64,000 nt of DNA from a virus, in the IMG/VR virus record IMGVR_UViG_3300042554_000772, positions 1-64,000 of that record, one strand, 5' to 3'. The notes under the pieces are model-generated. The model saw only the letters and a list, made by a program, of their open reading frames with translations. It was not told the DNA's origin and searched no databases. Shown one piece after another: positions 1 through 10,200 of this stretch. Numbering within the stretch: the first letter of the stretch is position 1; each line of letters starts with the position of its first letter. The translations under genes and the position numbers were made by a program.

Positions 1-2
1 CA

Positions 3-824
3 AGATTCGAAATTATAGATGACACTCATAACTTTGATATTCTTGATTTTGATTTTGATGCGCCATCATCTGGTCATACATTAACATTAGCGTCAAATAA
101 GTTTGTCATCGCTAACGCTCCTAATGGGAACTATAACCCATCGGCAAGCGTTACTGTTGACGGGAGCGGGAATGTAGCTGTTGGTCTTTCTGGTACAACG
201 CATCGTTTCCATGTAAGTGGCTCTTCTGCATTCAGTGGCCCAGTTGTTGCAACGACTGTTAGCGCAACCAGCGTATCAAGCACAACGGCTAATATTACAA
301 CCGTCAGCTCTACGACTGTTAATTCCACAAACGTAGTAGCGACTGGAATTACGGCATCAACGGTTAGTGCGACAACGATTTCTGCAAGCGGTATCACAGC
401 ATCAGGGATTACGGCATCCGTGAGTGTAACCACTAGTGGCATTACCGCTAGCGGGATTACAGCTAATTCAGTTAATAGCACAAACATTTCAGCTAGTGGT
501 CTTACTGCAAGTGGAGTTACGGCTAATTCTATAGGCTCAACCTCTGGTAGCATAAACTCATTAGTCGTTAATACGGTCATCCCATCTGGGACAAGCGTTC
601 TCGTTAGCGGTGGGCTCATTGTAGGGCCAGCTAGCGGGGCTATTTTCAACGCTTCAGGCCACCTTGGAATTAATGTATCCCCATCTGTCCCACTCCATGT
701 AAGTGGTTCCGTCAGATTGGATGGGCAGACTACGGCAACGCCTCCAGGAAATACGACAGTTGTAAATGCTTGGCTTTCAATAAACATAAACGGAACACCG
801 TATAAAATACCACTCTATGTTTAA
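3..824 (+). CDS. Phage fibre/appendage protein, C-terminal part
   Basis: The reading frame is open from the first full codon of the window to the stop at 822-824, so the N-terminus lies outside. The visible 273 residues are a Ser/Thr/Val/Ala-rich repeat region built from short units such as TVSAT, ASGITA and SSTTV. A compact C-terminus follows that contains GLIVG, SGHLGINVSP and a final INGTPYKIPLYV. Such low-complexity beta-rich repeats with a small C-terminal tip are typical of tail or head fibres. The unfinished gene at 63663-64000 has the same repeat vocabulary and is probably the N-terminus of this protein. Receptor binding is inferred; no enzymatic motif is visible. Confidence 0.7.
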   Translation, partial: RFEIIDDTHNFDILDFDFDAPSSGHTLTLASNKFVIANAPNGNYNPSASVTVDGSGNVAVGLSGTTHRFHVSGSSAFSGPVVATTVSATSVSSTTANITTVSSTTVNSTNVVATGITASTVSATTISASGITASGITASVSVTTSGITASGITANSVNSTNISASGLTASGVTANSIGSTSGSINSLVVNTVIPSGTSVLVSGGLIVGPASGAIFNASGHLGINVSPSVPLHVSGSVRLDGQTTATPPGNTTVVNAWLSININGTPYKIPLYV

Positions 825-1071
825 AGACCTCTTAGGAGTTATCGAAAAGTTTACAAAAGAACCCATTGCGGGTATGTTGTTCTTTACGATTATATGTGTT
901 GGGTACTTATACCTCGACAATAAGACGAACTATCAGCAGCAAATCGTTAATTGCGGGAACAAGGTGGAGGCTCTTGAGCTAAAAGTTCAAGCTCTTGAGT
1001 ATCGTCTAAGGGTTAGCGATAGCTTGCTTGTTAGGGCTTTGACTAAGTTAGAATCCATAAATCAACAATAA
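817..1071 (+). CDS. Small inner-membrane protein, candidate i-spanin
   Basis: 84 residues with one transmembrane segment at about 18-34 (IAGMLFFTIICVGYLYL), followed by a heptad-like helical region with many Leu, Glu and Val residues. An N-in anchor with a periplasmic coiled coil is the layout of inner-membrane spanins. The start overlaps the fibre stop by 8 bases, and the stop overlaps the start of the next gene, which encodes a lipoprotein-like protein. The pair therefore looks like a two-component spanin. It could instead be a small holin or membrane structural protein; no family was recognised. Confidence 0.5.
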   Translation: MFKDLLGVIEKFTKEPIAGMLFFTIICVGYLYLDNKTNYQQQIVNCGNKVEALELKVQALEYRLRVSDSLLVRALTKLESINQQ

Positions 1072-1382
1072 TGAAGCGTATCTTCTTAACCATCTGTTTG
1101 TCGTTCACTGCTAATTCATGCTATGACGAGCGAATCATAGCCAAGCAGAAGGAAGCGAAAATACTTGACTCAAGCCTTTCCGTGGCTGACAGTATCGCAG
1201 TAAAGCTTGACCATGTGATTCACGAGCTAGATAGCAAGCAAGTCGTTTATACGAAGAAACCTAGCGCACGCCTTAAACAGCTTGAAAAGGAGAACAAACA
1301 CCTCAAGGATAGCATCAAGAACCTCCACGAATACTTTGTAACCGACCCCATTGATGGAACAGCGTATCAAGAATCTCATTAA
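1071..1382 (+). CDS. Lipoprotein-like coiled-coil protein, candidate o-spanin
   Basis: 103 residues. The N-terminus MKRIFLTICLSFTANSC is a signal peptide with a plausible lipobox ending at Cys17. The remainder is charged and helical (KQLEKENKHLKDSIKNL). The start codon shares a base with the stop of the preceding membrane protein, suggesting translational coupling. An outer-membrane lipoprotein next to a membrane-anchored coiled-coil protein is the expected i-/o-spanin arrangement for Gram-negative lysis. The lipobox is not ideal (Asn at -2), and the late location beside capsid genes is unusual for lysis genes. Confidence 0.45.
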   Translation: MKRIFLTICLSFTANSCYDERIIAKQKEAKILDSSLSVADSIAVKLDHVIHELDSKQVVYTKKPSARLKQLEKENKHLKDSIKNLHEYFVTDPIDGTAYQESH

Positions 1383-2079
1383 GAAGCACGGTTTGTCTGG
1401 GGTTAACAGCCCAAAGAAAACACCTAGCCACCCAACAAAGAAGGGCATTGTCCTTGCGAAGGAGGGTGATAGGGTGAAGCTTATCCGCTTTGGGGACCAG
1501 AACATGGGGCACAATTACAGCCCAGAGGCCCGTAAGGGCTTTAAGTCAAGACACGCTAAGAACATCGCCAAGGGCAAGATGAGCGCAGCCTATTGGTCGG
1601 ATAAGGCTTTCTGGGGAGGCGAAGGTGCTGACAAGAAGATGCCACCTAAGTCTCAGAAATACACCAGAGGGCTGAAGAGGTATGCGGAAGGCGGTAAGGT
1701 AGCCACTAAGTCAAACCCTTCTCTATGGAAGCGCATTGTTGCATCGGTGAAGGCTAGCTCCAAGGGAGGCGATGCTGGGGAGTGGTCTGCGAGAAAGGCT
1801 CAGCTAGCTGTTCAGCAATACAAGAAGTCTGGTGGCGATTACAAAGGCCCCAAGAAAGAAACAAGCTTGTCTAAATGGACAAAGCAAGATTGGACGACCT
1901 CTTCTGGTAAGCCATCGGAGGGTAAGCGTCGTTATTTACCAAAGGCCGCATGGTCTGCTCTGTCTTCAGCGCAGAAAGCAGCGACAAACAAAGCGAAAGC
2001 AAAAGGTGATAGTGAAGGCAAACAATTCGTTAGCCAACCTAAATCAATAGCAGAAAAAGTAGCCAAGTATCGTAGTTGA
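1354..2079 (+). CDS. Basic DUF5872-like virion-type protein
   Basis: 241 residues, Lys-rich throughout. Residues about 25-95 contain GDRVKLIRFGDQNMGH and a KSRHAKNIAKGKMSAAYW segment. Residues about 125-185 contain WKRIVASVKAS, GEWSARKAQLAVQQYKKSGG and SLSKWTKQDW, which I recognise as the DUF5872 signature found in phages and large DNA viruses. Biochemical function is unknown. The strong positive charge and the position just before the scaffold and capsid genes suggest a DNA-associated or capsid-associated role. I chose ATG at 1354 over an in-frame TTG three bases earlier. The gene overlaps the lipoprotein gene by 29 bases. Confidence 0.65.
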   Translation: MEQRIKNLIKKHGLSGVNSPKKTPSHPTKKGIVLAKEGDRVKLIRFGDQNMGHNYSPEARKGFKSRHAKNIAKGKMSAAYWSDKAFWGGEGADKKMPPKSQKYTRGLKRYAEGGKVATKSNPSLWKRIVASVKASSKGGDAGEWSARKAQLAVQQYKKSGGDYKGPKKETSLSKWTKQDWTTSSGKPSEGKRRYLPKAAWSALSSAQKAATNKAKAKGDSEGKQFVSQPKSIAEKVAKYRS

Positions 2080-2114
2080 CATATTTGTACACTAACAAGA
2101 TGTACCAATCTGTC

Positions 2115-2122
2115 TACTTTTG
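2115..2122 (+). promoter_or_regulatory. Bacteroidota-type promoter -7 element (TACTTTTG)
   Basis: TACTTTTG matches the TAnnTTTG -7 consensus and lies 24 bases before the scaffold start codon. It falls in the only gap of appreciable size between the DUF5872-like gene and the capsid genes. A second near match, CATATTTG at 2080-2087, lies just upstream. Confidence 0.5.
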
Positions 2123-2146
2123 CAAACAACTGTAATTCAATTACTT

Positions 2147-3286
2147 ATGGAAACAAACTTCAACCCGCTTGACAATCTAGCGAAGGATTTGGGAATCGAG
2201 ATTTTTGATTCACCACCAACCCCAGAGAGCCAAGAAATCACATCGGATGTCAGTACCGATTCAAACACTGACGATAGTTCTTTGACATCAGGAGCTGACG
2301 ATAGCGGTCAGTATCAAGACCAAGGGGGTTCGCAAGACGCAGGCGACAATCAATCTTATTCGGATGATTCCAATGTGTATTACAACCAAGGTTCGTTTGA
2401 CAATCAAGATGACGAGCCAACCGAGGAGGAGACGCTAAGCTTTATCGATTCTTTTCTTCAAGAAAGGTACGGTAGCGGGCTTGAGGACATTCTATCGCAG
2501 CAGAGCAATAATGTAGATATCGACGAGCGGCTTTTGCCAATTCTTCAGTTCGTCAAGGATACAGGTCGCTCCCCAGAGGATTGGTTCCGATACCAAATGC
2601 TAAATCCAACCGAAATGGACGATTTATCAGCGGTAAGGATGCAAATCTCGACGGAGTACCCTGAGCTCTCCACACAGGAAATCAATGACCTCATTGAATC
2701 CAAATATAAAATCGGAGAGGATTTCTTTGACGAAAAGGAACAGAAATTGGCCCAACTTCAGCTCAAGATAGATGCAAATAAAGCTCGTCGAGAGATAGAC
2801 GGCCTACGGAGTGGATACCTAGCAAGAACTGAAACGGGGAACGCTGGTGAATATGAAGTAGAATCTATCGTAGACGACAACTGGCTTCAAGAGATGTCTT
2901 CTGAGGTCGACGCACTCGAAGGAATAGACTTTGAAATTTCCGCTGGGAAAACATTCACTTTCGGGCTCAACGATTCTTACAAGAATAACCTTAAGTCAAA
3001 AAACGCTCAACTAGACTCATTCTTCGACCAATATGTCGAGCAGAACGGGCAATGGAACCACGAGCTGTTCAGTATGCATAGAACGGTTGTAGACAACATC
3101 GACGAAATTGTCAAAGCTGTTTACAGTCAGGGCTTGTCAGACGGACAGCGTAAGATAGTCCAGAACGTGGCGAACATCGATTCGTCCCAACCCAATGTCG
3201 GACCTGGAGGCCAACGGAATAGTCTATTAGAGCAAATCGAAAACATCATGGGTCAGAATGACTCCATGGTAAGATTCAAACTCTAA
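2147..3286 (+). CDS. Probable capsid scaffolding protein
   Basis: 379 residues. The N-terminal 120 residues are acidic and rich in Ser, Asp and Gln, and look disordered. The middle (about 150-240) is helical and charged, including KEQKLAQLQLKIDANKARR. The protein lies immediately before the major capsid gene, the usual place for a scaffold, and its acidic disordered/helical composition fits one. ATG at 2147 is preferred over a TTG at 2120 because the promoter element would overlap the longer start. I see no protease triad. The assignment rests on context and composition. Confidence 0.6.
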   Translation: METNFNPLDNLAKDLGIEIFDSPPTPESQEITSDVSTDSNTDDSSLTSGADDSGQYQDQGGSQDAGDNQSYSDDSNVYYNQGSFDNQDDEPTEEETLSFIDSFLQERYGSGLEDILSQQSNNVDIDERLLPILQFVKDTGRSPEDWFRYQMLNPTEMDDLSAVRMQISTEYPELSTQEINDLIESKYKIGEDFFDEKEQKLAQLQLKIDANKARREIDGLRSGYLARTETGNAGEYEVESIVDDNWLQEMSSEVDALEGIDFEISAGKTFTFGLNDSYKNNLKSKNAQLDSFFDQYVEQNGQWNHELFSMHRTVVDNIDEIVKAVYSQGLSDGQRKIVQNVANIDSSQPNVGPGGQRNSLLEQIENIMGQNDSMVRFKL

Positions 3287-3312
3287 ACCAAACTTTTTAA
3301 ACCAAAAACAAA

Positions 3313-4722
3313 ATGGCAAACGCATCAGGAACAGTTGCCTCTCAAGGCACATTAACCTCAGCGCCTAATGCACTTAGGCTCGCAACCCCAGACAAGTATA
3401 TCTCTCTGGGTCAATTTCTCAACGAAATCAATAAGCCTGACAATCGCACTCAGCTTGTTAAGACTTTCGGAAACCAAGGTATCACTGGATTTCTTCAGCT
3501 GGTAGGTGCTGTTAAAACTGCTGGTACTGCTGACGAAGTTCAGTGGTGGGAAGAGCAGCGTCTCCACCCTCAGGCTAGCTTCACTGCTACAGCTTCCGCT
3601 ACCGCATCTGCCGTAATGACTGTAGCTGTGTCCCCTGTAACAACTTCTGGAACAGCTGTGCTTCGTGTCAATGACGTTGTTCTTTGGGATAACTCTACGA
3701 CTGTTCAGCGTGCTATTGTCACAGCAACTGGAACCAACAGCTATACTTTTCAGAGTCTGAACAACGTCGCTTTAACGGCACCAGTTAGCGCAACCACTTA
3801 CAACTTGCCTATCATCGGTAACTTGTATGGACAGGGGACCGACCAGCCAAGCCAATACTTGGAGTCGAACCTTGTTAAGCGCACCAACCCTTACATGATT
3901 ATCAAAGAAATCTTCAAAGTAACTGGTTCTCAAGCCACAAACATTGGTTGGGTGGACGTAGGAGGCGGAGATTATCGTTGGTTCATCAAGGGTGAGGCTG
4001 ATACCCGTCAGCGGTTCATGGACAAGCGTGAAATGATGATGTTGCTCGGTCAGAAGAACATAAACACCGCCACTGGCGACTTTAGTTCTGCAAAAATCAG
4101 TGGTTCTGAAGGTTACTTCTCGGCCCTTGAAGACCGAGGCATTGTAACCAACGGATACTTGGACAACTTGACTGACCTCGATGTTATCTTGACCGTCCTT
4201 GACCGTAACGGTGCTGGTCCTGAGTACGCTGTTTACGTTGACCGTCTGCAAGACCTTGCATTCGATGACCTCGTAGCTAAAGGCGTTACTAACCAAGCTT
4301 TGACCGCTGGTGTTGCCACTCAATTCGGTGCATTCAACAACAGCCCGAACATGGCTATCGAACTTGGATTCAAATCATTCGGACGTGGCGGTTATACCTT
4401 CCACAAGCATGACTGGAAACTGTTGAACGAGCCAACATTGCTTGGTACTTCAGTTGCCACGACCGCTTCTGGTATCGGATTCGCTGGTGCCATGATTCCA
4501 ATGGCTACTGTTGTAGACCCCAAGACTGGAAACCGTGAGTTCCCTCTGGAGATTAACTACAAGTCGACCAACGGCATCTCTCGTGAGATGAACCACTGGC
4601 TGACTGGTTCCTTCATGGGTGCTACCAACTCAACCTTGGACGTACTGCAGTTCAACTATTTGTCAGAGATTGCTCTGGTAACTCGTGCTGCAAACCGTCA
4701 CGTTTTGATTAAGCGTTCTTAA
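3313..4722 (+). CDS. Major capsid protein (HK97-fold type)
   Basis: 469 residues. The order scaffold, this gene, then neck genes points to the major capsid protein. The sequence has the features of Bacteroidota-phage capsid proteins: a helical N-terminus containing LGQFLNEINKP, a Thr/Ala-rich insertion at about 95-165 that may be a surface domain, and a long second half with GGGDYRWFIKGEADTRQRF and a C-terminus ending ALVTRAANRHVLIKRS. The leader (AAACCAAAAACAAAATG) is A-rich, as in strongly expressed Bacteroidota genes. A GC-rich hairpin follows at 4747. The HK97 fold is inferred from family knowledge, not shown by a motif. Confidence 0.8.
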   Translation: MANASGTVASQGTLTSAPNALRLATPDKYISLGQFLNEINKPDNRTQLVKTFGNQGITGFLQLVGAVKTAGTADEVQWWEEQRLHPQASFTATASATASAVMTVAVSPVTTSGTAVLRVNDVVLWDNSTTVQRAIVTATGTNSYTFQSLNNVALTAPVSATTYNLPIIGNLYGQGTDQPSQYLESNLVKRTNPYMIIKEIFKVTGSQATNIGWVDVGGGDYRWFIKGEADTRQRFMDKREMMMLLGQKNINTATGDFSSAKISGSEGYFSALEDRGIVTNGYLDNLTDLDVILTVLDRNGAGPEYAVYVDRLQDLAFDDLVAKGVTNQALTAGVATQFGAFNNSPNMAIELGFKSFGRGGYTFHKHDWKLLNEPTLLGTSVATTASGIGFAGAMIPMATVVDPKTGNREFPLEINYKSTNGISREMNHWLTGSFMGATNSTLDVLQFNYLSEIALVTRAANRHVLIKRS

Positions 4723-4746
4723 TTGACGTGACTACTCGCTGAAGAC

Positions 4747-4766
4747 GGGGGCCCTTCGGGGCCCCC
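4747..4766 (+). terminator. GC-rich hairpin with TTCG loop after the capsid gene
   Basis: A perfect 8-bp stem (GGGGGCCC pairing with GGGCCCCC) closes on a TTCG tetraloop 24 bases after the capsid stop. There is no U-run, so it may act as an mRNA 3'-end stabiliser or attenuator that raises capsid mRNA relative to the next gene. Confidence 0.6.
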
Positions 4767-4808
4767 TGAATCAGCAAAAGACTTCTTAACCCCTAAATTC
4801 TATTCAAT

Positions 4809-5642
4809 ATGGCACAAAGACCACAAGTACAAAGAGAGGTAGACGAGATTCTATCTCCAGACGAAGCAAAGATTGCTTCAGTCCCCGTGTTCCGACCCAA
4901 GAGGCGTGAACCTGTCCAGCAGACTGGACGAAAACAAAAAATCTATCAGCTCGTAGAAGGCGGAGGAATCTGGTTTAAATTAAGCCAATCCGATATTACT
5001 GTCTACGATAAAGAGAAGGATACCGTTCGTTCTATTCGCTATTGCCCCAATGAGCCATCGATTTATGTGGATGAGCAATCTGCTAATGGCCGACGTTCTC
5101 ACATTATCTTTACCGATAAGATGCTTGGTGTCCCAGCGAACCAACCAAACCTTCAAGAGTATCTTGAGGTACATCCTGGGAACACAAAGAATGGAGGCAG
5201 TATCTTCTACGAGATTAACACCGAGAGAAAAACGGATACCTTGCTCCAAGACGAGTTCTTAGTGCATGACGCTATCACACTGGTTCGTGATAAATCCATC
5301 GACGAGCTGTTGCCCGTTATCATGTATTTGGGCATTAGTACAGACCAGCGTAATCAGGAAATTCGCAGGGAACTCCTTATTGAAGCCAAAGCTAACCCAA
5401 AGGCTTTCATTGAAATGTTTGACAATCCGATTGTCAAGATGCGGGCCTCCATCAAGATGGCCGTTGATTGCGGGATTCTTCGCATGAACCAAGACGGTAC
5501 ATTCTGGGCCGACTCCAACAGATTGATTATTGCCACCCCCATGGGGCAAGATGGCGTTGACATGATGACGAAGTTCTGCTTGAGCGAGAAGGGCACCATT
5601 GTCCATCAGGAAATCCTGAAAAGGCTCGAAAAGTTTCAGTAA
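4809..5642 (+). CDS. Phage structural-module protein of unknown function
   Basis: 277 residues, not recognised as a named family. The basic N-terminus (FRPKRREPVQQTGRKQK) is followed by a beta-rich part to about residue 120 with YQLVEGGGIWFKL and by a helical C-terminal half with LLIEAKANPKAFIEMFDNP. It lies between the capsid gene and the neck genes and is followed by a strong terminator, so it is transcribed with the capsid gene. A capsid auxiliary role is possible from position alone. Confidence 0.55.
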   Translation: MAQRPQVQREVDEILSPDEAKIASVPVFRPKRREPVQQTGRKQKIYQLVEGGGIWFKLSQSDITVYDKEKDTVRSIRYCPNEPSIYVDEQSANGRRSHIIFTDKMLGVPANQPNLQEYLEVHPGNTKNGGSIFYEINTERKTDTLLQDEFLVHDAITLVRDKSIDELLPVIMYLGISTDQRNQEIRRELLIEAKANPKAFIEMFDNPIVKMRASIKMAVDCGILRMNQDGTFWADSNRLIIATPMGQDGVDMMTKFCLSEKGTIVHQEILKRLEKFQ

Positions 5643-5661
5643 GCTTAACTAGCTGACAGAT

Positions 5662-5690
5662 AAGGGGTTCCGTTTGAGAACCCCTTTTTT
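5662..5690 (+). terminator. Intrinsic terminator
   Basis: A 9-bp stem, AAGGGGTTC pairing with GAACCCCTT, with a 7-base loop, runs into a T tract. It ends the scaffold-capsid unit 19 bases after the 4809 gene and directly precedes a new promoter. Confidence 0.85.
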
Positions 5691-5695
5691 GTTGG

Positions 5696-5703
5696 TATAT
5701 TTG
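5696..5703 (+). promoter_or_regulatory. Promoter -7 element TATATTTG
   Basis: A perfect TAnnTTTG match lies 6 bases after the terminator and 20 bases before the next start codon. Terminator followed by promoter marks a transcription-unit boundary. Confidence 0.7.
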
Positions 5704-5722
5704 CATCTAAAGCCGAAAAAGC

Positions 5723-6466
5723 ATGGCAAGCGTCTATACCGTATACAATGCACTGAAAAACCTTGCAAACAAGGACCAGAGGGGCTTTATCACCCCCGCT
5801 GTGTTCAACTCCTTTGCTGGGGTTGCTCAGCTAAACGTATACAACAGATTGTTCGAGAAGATGACCCTAACCTCCTCCGTTCGCTCAAGGCAGCTTGCTG
5901 GTGAGCGTGAGGTAGCCCCTGTCAAGCAGATAAGGGAGGATTTGGCTAGATTCTATAAGGAGGTCACTATTTCTCAGACCTCGGCCTCTGACCAGACATT
6001 CCTCAAGCCATCGGATTTAGGTCGCATCATATCAGCTAAGACTTTTGGGACCTTCATCCTAGGCCAAACAACTAGCATTCCCATCGACCTCATTTACGAT
6101 GAGGCGAAGATTGAGTATATCCTTCGTAGTACGCTATCTGTCCCCACGGAATCGAGGCCTGTTGCCCTTGTAAGCAATTTACTTGAGGTGTACCCCACAA
6201 GCATCAAGAAGATTAAGCTGAGGTACTACAAGCTCCCCGAAAGTTTGCTTGCGAATACTCTTACACCAACAAGGTCTCAGAACCCACCAACCTTTGGTTA
6301 CTTGGGCTCTACAGAGACCTATAACCCTTCTGCGTCCTACGACTTTGAGCTGCCTGACCATTATGTTTCAGAGCTCGTTTTAGAGATAGCTAAAATGGTT
6401 GGTGTGAACCTTAGGGATTCCGATGTATATGCTTACGCTGCTGGTCAAACCCAAGCTAATCAATAA
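5723..6466 (+). CDS. Head-tail adaptor/neck protein (probable)
   Basis: 247 residues and first gene of the neck-tail unit. The C-terminal part (FELPDHYVSELVLEIAKMVG followed by VNLRDSDVYAY) is a pattern I associate with neck or ring proteins of Bacteroidota podoviruses. The N-terminus is helical, with FNSFAGVAQLNVYNRLFEKM. The stop overlaps the next start (TAATG). The position two genes after the capsid protein and before the large tail protein supports a connector role. No catalytic residues are expected or seen. Confidence 0.55.
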   Translation: MASVYTVYNALKNLANKDQRGFITPAVFNSFAGVAQLNVYNRLFEKMTLTSSVRSRQLAGEREVAPVKQIREDLARFYKEVTISQTSASDQTFLKPSDLGRIISAKTFGTFILGQTTSIPIDLIYDEAKIEYILRSTLSVPTESRPVALVSNLLEVYPTSIKKIKLRYYKLPESLLANTLTPTRSQNPPTFGYLGSTETYNPSASYDFELPDHYVSELVLEIAKMVGVNLRDSDVYAYAAGQTQANQ

Positions 6467-7275
6467 TGGCAAGAAATCTTATCACGGTTGACCAGATAGT
6501 CAACGACTTCGTTTTGAGCATGGCTGGAGACGACTATTGCGCTGATGTAACGGACACCCTTGTTCGTAATTACGCACTGAGGGGCATCCGTGAGGTTGGG
6601 TTCGATATGTCAAAGGTCGTCAGGAGCCTCAAGCTTCCTGTTAATCAATCCTTAAGCACGGTTGACTTGCCAGACGATTTCGTTGATTTGGTTAAGATTG
6701 GCATCGTTGGAAGCGATGGATTGGTCTATGTGTTCGGGGAGAACAAGAACATCAATATGTCCCAAGCATACAAGCTGGATGCAGGTGGCAACCCGATTGA
6801 GGGCGATGATGGGCTCTACGAGCGTGTTGATGCCTACGGGACACCAAACGCTTACTCCAACCCTTTTGGGTATGAATCCTATCTGTTCCGCAACTTCTGG
6901 GATAATGATTCCTACGGAGCTCTTTACGGGCTTGGTGGCGGCCAGTATTCTGGGGAGTACCGAATGAACTACGACCAGAATAGGATTGAGTTGAACGGAA
7001 GCACAAGCTTTAGCGAGGTCGTTGTGGAGTATATCGCTGACGAGGCTCGCTCGGCCAACCCATCGGTGCATCTGTACGCAGAGGCTGCCATCAGGGCATT
7101 TATCTATTACAGGATAATCGAGCGTAAATCAAGCGTTCCTATGGCGGAGAAACAGCGTGCTAGGGCAGAGTACTTCAACGAGAGAAGGTTGGCGAACTCT
7201 AGGCTTAAGTCTTTCAATATGACTGAGGCTCTGAAGGTTATCAGGAAGAACTTCAAGCAATCCCCTAAGTACTAG
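6466..7275 (+). CDS. Head-tail connector / tail tubular-like protein (probable)
   Basis: 269 residues. The N-terminal half is helical (VNDFVLSMAGDDYC, NYALRGIREVGFDMS). It is followed by SLSTVDLPDDFVDLVKIGI and a Gly/Tyr-rich middle, then a helical C-terminus with YAEAAIRAFIYYRIIERKS. The combination 'helices, then LP-D-FV' resembles P22 gp4 / T7 gp11-like neck proteins. It starts on the stop codon of the preceding adaptor gene and is followed at one base by the large tail protein gene, consistent with a short-tail assembly operon. Confidence 0.5.
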   Translation: MARNLITVDQIVNDFVLSMAGDDYCADVTDTLVRNYALRGIREVGFDMSKVVRSLKLPVNQSLSTVDLPDDFVDLVKIGIVGSDGLVYVFGENKNINMSQAYKLDAGGNPIEGDDGLYERVDAYGTPNAYSNPFGYESYLFRNFWDNDSYGALYGLGGGQYSGEYRMNYDQNRIELNGSTSFSEVVVEYIADEARSANPSVHLYAEAAIRAFIYYRIIERKSSVPMAEKQRARAEYFNERRLANSRLKSFNMTEALKVIRKNFKQSPKY

Positions 7276-7276
7276 T

Positions 7277-10200
7277 ATGCCCATAGACAAACTTATACCA
7301 AGATACTTAAACAAAGACGACGACTACCTCCTGGTTAAATCCGTGGAGATGGTTGACGCTTTGAATATTCAAACCGCAGATGACGAAGGAGGAAACGCTG
7401 GAGTTGTCAAGAATGCTCTTGGTAACGTAGTAGTAAGTACTAATAGCACAGGCGATATCCTACCGATTGGAGGGAATATAGTAATAGGAACAACGTCGTG
7501 CAAGCAAACAGGAGAAATATTTTATTTTGTATATAACGGGTTCGGAGACCATAGCATTTATCAGTATACAAGCAAAAGGAATACTGTAAGATTGGTTTAT
7601 CGGGACCAAGTCCTTAACTTTACAGCTACAGGGTTCGTTAAGGCAGACTGTTTAGTTAAAGAGAACGGGGATACACTGTTGTACTTCACTGACGGCATTA
7701 CAGACCCCAAGAAGATTAACGCTACAAAAGCTTTAGCAAATACCTCTGGGTTTCTTGGTTATCCATACAGGCAGGTTGGATTAAGCGGTTATACTAGTGA
7801 TGAGAAGCTTCTTAGTATCACCACTATTAAAGCCCCTCCATTAGAGGCACCAACAGTAGAGGTAACGACGGTTACTGGTATCATTTCCAACAACATAACC
7901 AAAAAGAACTTTCAGTTTGCTTATCAGTATATCTACGAAGACGGGGAGGTATCTGCTATTTCACCTTATTCGGAATTAGCCCTTGACATAAATGATTTCC
8001 TTGACGGATTTGGTGACGCTGATTCTGACTCCAGCAGAAATGCAATAAACATAACCTACAAGCATTCAAAAGGGGATGTTTCGAAAATAAGGATACTGTA
8101 CCGTTCTGGTAATTTCCCTAATTTTTCTATATTCAAGGAAGTAGACAACAATCGCTCTTTATCTTCTGGTGTAGTTACATTCACTAATTCAACATTAGGT
8201 CAAATTATATCTGATAATGAGGTAAATAAACAATACGATGCTATCCCATTGTCAGCAAGAAGTCAAGTAATCAGCGGCAATCGGCTTTCTTATGGTAACT
8301 ACCTTGAGTTTTACGATAATACCACTGTATCTGGCAATATTTTGTTAGAATACAACCAAGACGCTGGGAAAAAGACAAACATACTTTCCACAAATTTTGT
8401 TAATGGGCCTGGTACTATTGTCAGCGCCAATACTAGCGGAGTTAATAATCTGGAGTTCGAGCTGGATTTAGCAAATATGCCAGAGTCATCCTTATCCGAC
8501 CCTTCTATTATATTAAATTTTTCCGTATTTATAAATAGGACCATTATAAACCAGTTAACGTCTCCTTTTAATGTTGGGCCTTTATCTGGGATTATTGGAG
8601 GTCTTACTCTCGGCAATATGTTGTTGGATATACAGAAAAAATCAACATTTACAGCATACTCGTCAAAAGCCGCTCTAGCATCTTCTGTAATAAACTTAAT
8701 CGATGGGGATTATTTGTTCAATATTTCTCCAGAGGGAACATTGGTTAGCTCTATGACAACCGTTTCTGGTCTCTCTATATCGCTAGTTAATGTTTATTTT
8801 GCTGGTTCTTTGGCGGCAAATGTATCAGCTGTTTCGGTTTCTGGAAGCGTTATAAAGTTTAAGATTACGCCAAAGTCAAACGGTCTTAATATAAATTCAG
8901 TAAAGATAACCCAATATAACCCATTACTACAGCAATCGTTTGATGTTACTAGCTTTTTTGCCCCTGTATCGTGGAATGGCATATCTATAAACAATTTGTA
9001 CAATATAACTTATAATGGGTTAAAAATCGTCAATTTGAATAGAAGCTTTTTTATAAACGATTCAACGTCTACAACTTTTAAATCTGGTCAAAACCATAAA
9101 TTTGGTATTGTTTACTATGATTCCTATAACAGGAGTTCTGCTGTTAATGAATTAGGGGAGATTTACAATCCGACGGAAGGGGAAAGGCAAGAGGAATATG
9201 GCGCTGCCGCATTAGGGGCAGCTAAAGTCATAATAAGGCTTAAGTCAAGTCCTCCAAGTTGGGCAAAAAAATGGAGGCTTGTTTATTCACCATATCAAAC
9301 TTATTCGTTTTGCTATACTTATTCTGCGGCAGAGGCTTTTGTTTCAAAGACATCTACCGCAACTGGCTCCACGCAAAATAGGTCTATTTACATATCTGCA
9401 AGGCACTTAGAGGGGAAGGATACATCATACAAAGAAAGCCGAAATTCAATCTTTAACTACACTTATGCCCAAGGGGATAAACTAAGGATTATTAGTTACG
9501 TCCCCTCAACGGCTAACGGTGGTGCACTTTACCCAAAGCAATTCGTGTATGACATTATTGGGTATGAATACTTTGATGCGACAAACACGCCAGTGTCTTT
9601 AGCGACTGGGGCTACTAATTATAATGAAAGAGCTACTGGCCCTTTCTTCATATTGAAGGATGAAAACTACACAGGGTTTAATGCTGATAGCATCCTAAAT
9701 AATTATTCTAATTGGGCTAGTGATGTTGTTTTTGAGGTTTTTAGGCCTATCCAAAGCGTCGCTAATTCTGTGTACAGGGAGACAAAAACCCAAGGAGACG
9801 TTCTTCAGGCCAGTGGTGTTTTTTATCATCAGAGTCAATTTAGGGATAGAACTTATTCTTTTACGAATCAAAAATTAACAGTAACTAGCGGAACAGCTTA
9901 TACGTCTGGGTCTATTAAATTCTATCCTGGAGACATCGTTAATATGACAGCCATATTCCCAGCTATAGGGTCCTACCAACTCACAATAAAAGACACATAT
10001 AGGATATATGACGGTAGAACGGTGGTAGTCTTTAGTGGGCCACTACCAGATGCTGGGTATAATATAGTATCCATTGCTAACATAGACGACTCTATATTGG
10101 ACTCAAGTGTAGGTGATTGTTATTATAGATTAAGGCAAATAAAACTAAATCCAATCAGTGGAACAATAACAGCTTCTGGCTCATACACAACTAATCCAGC

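Noticed and set aside
131-787. Long minus-strand frame rich in Val, Pro and Thr opposite the fibre
   Set aside because: It is the antisense reading of low-complexity Ser/Thr/Val codons in the fibre. The plus frame continues from the window edge and fits its neighbours.
5259-5606. Antisense frames within the gene at 4809-5642
   Set aside because: No leader, no coupling, and composition explained by the codons of the plus gene.
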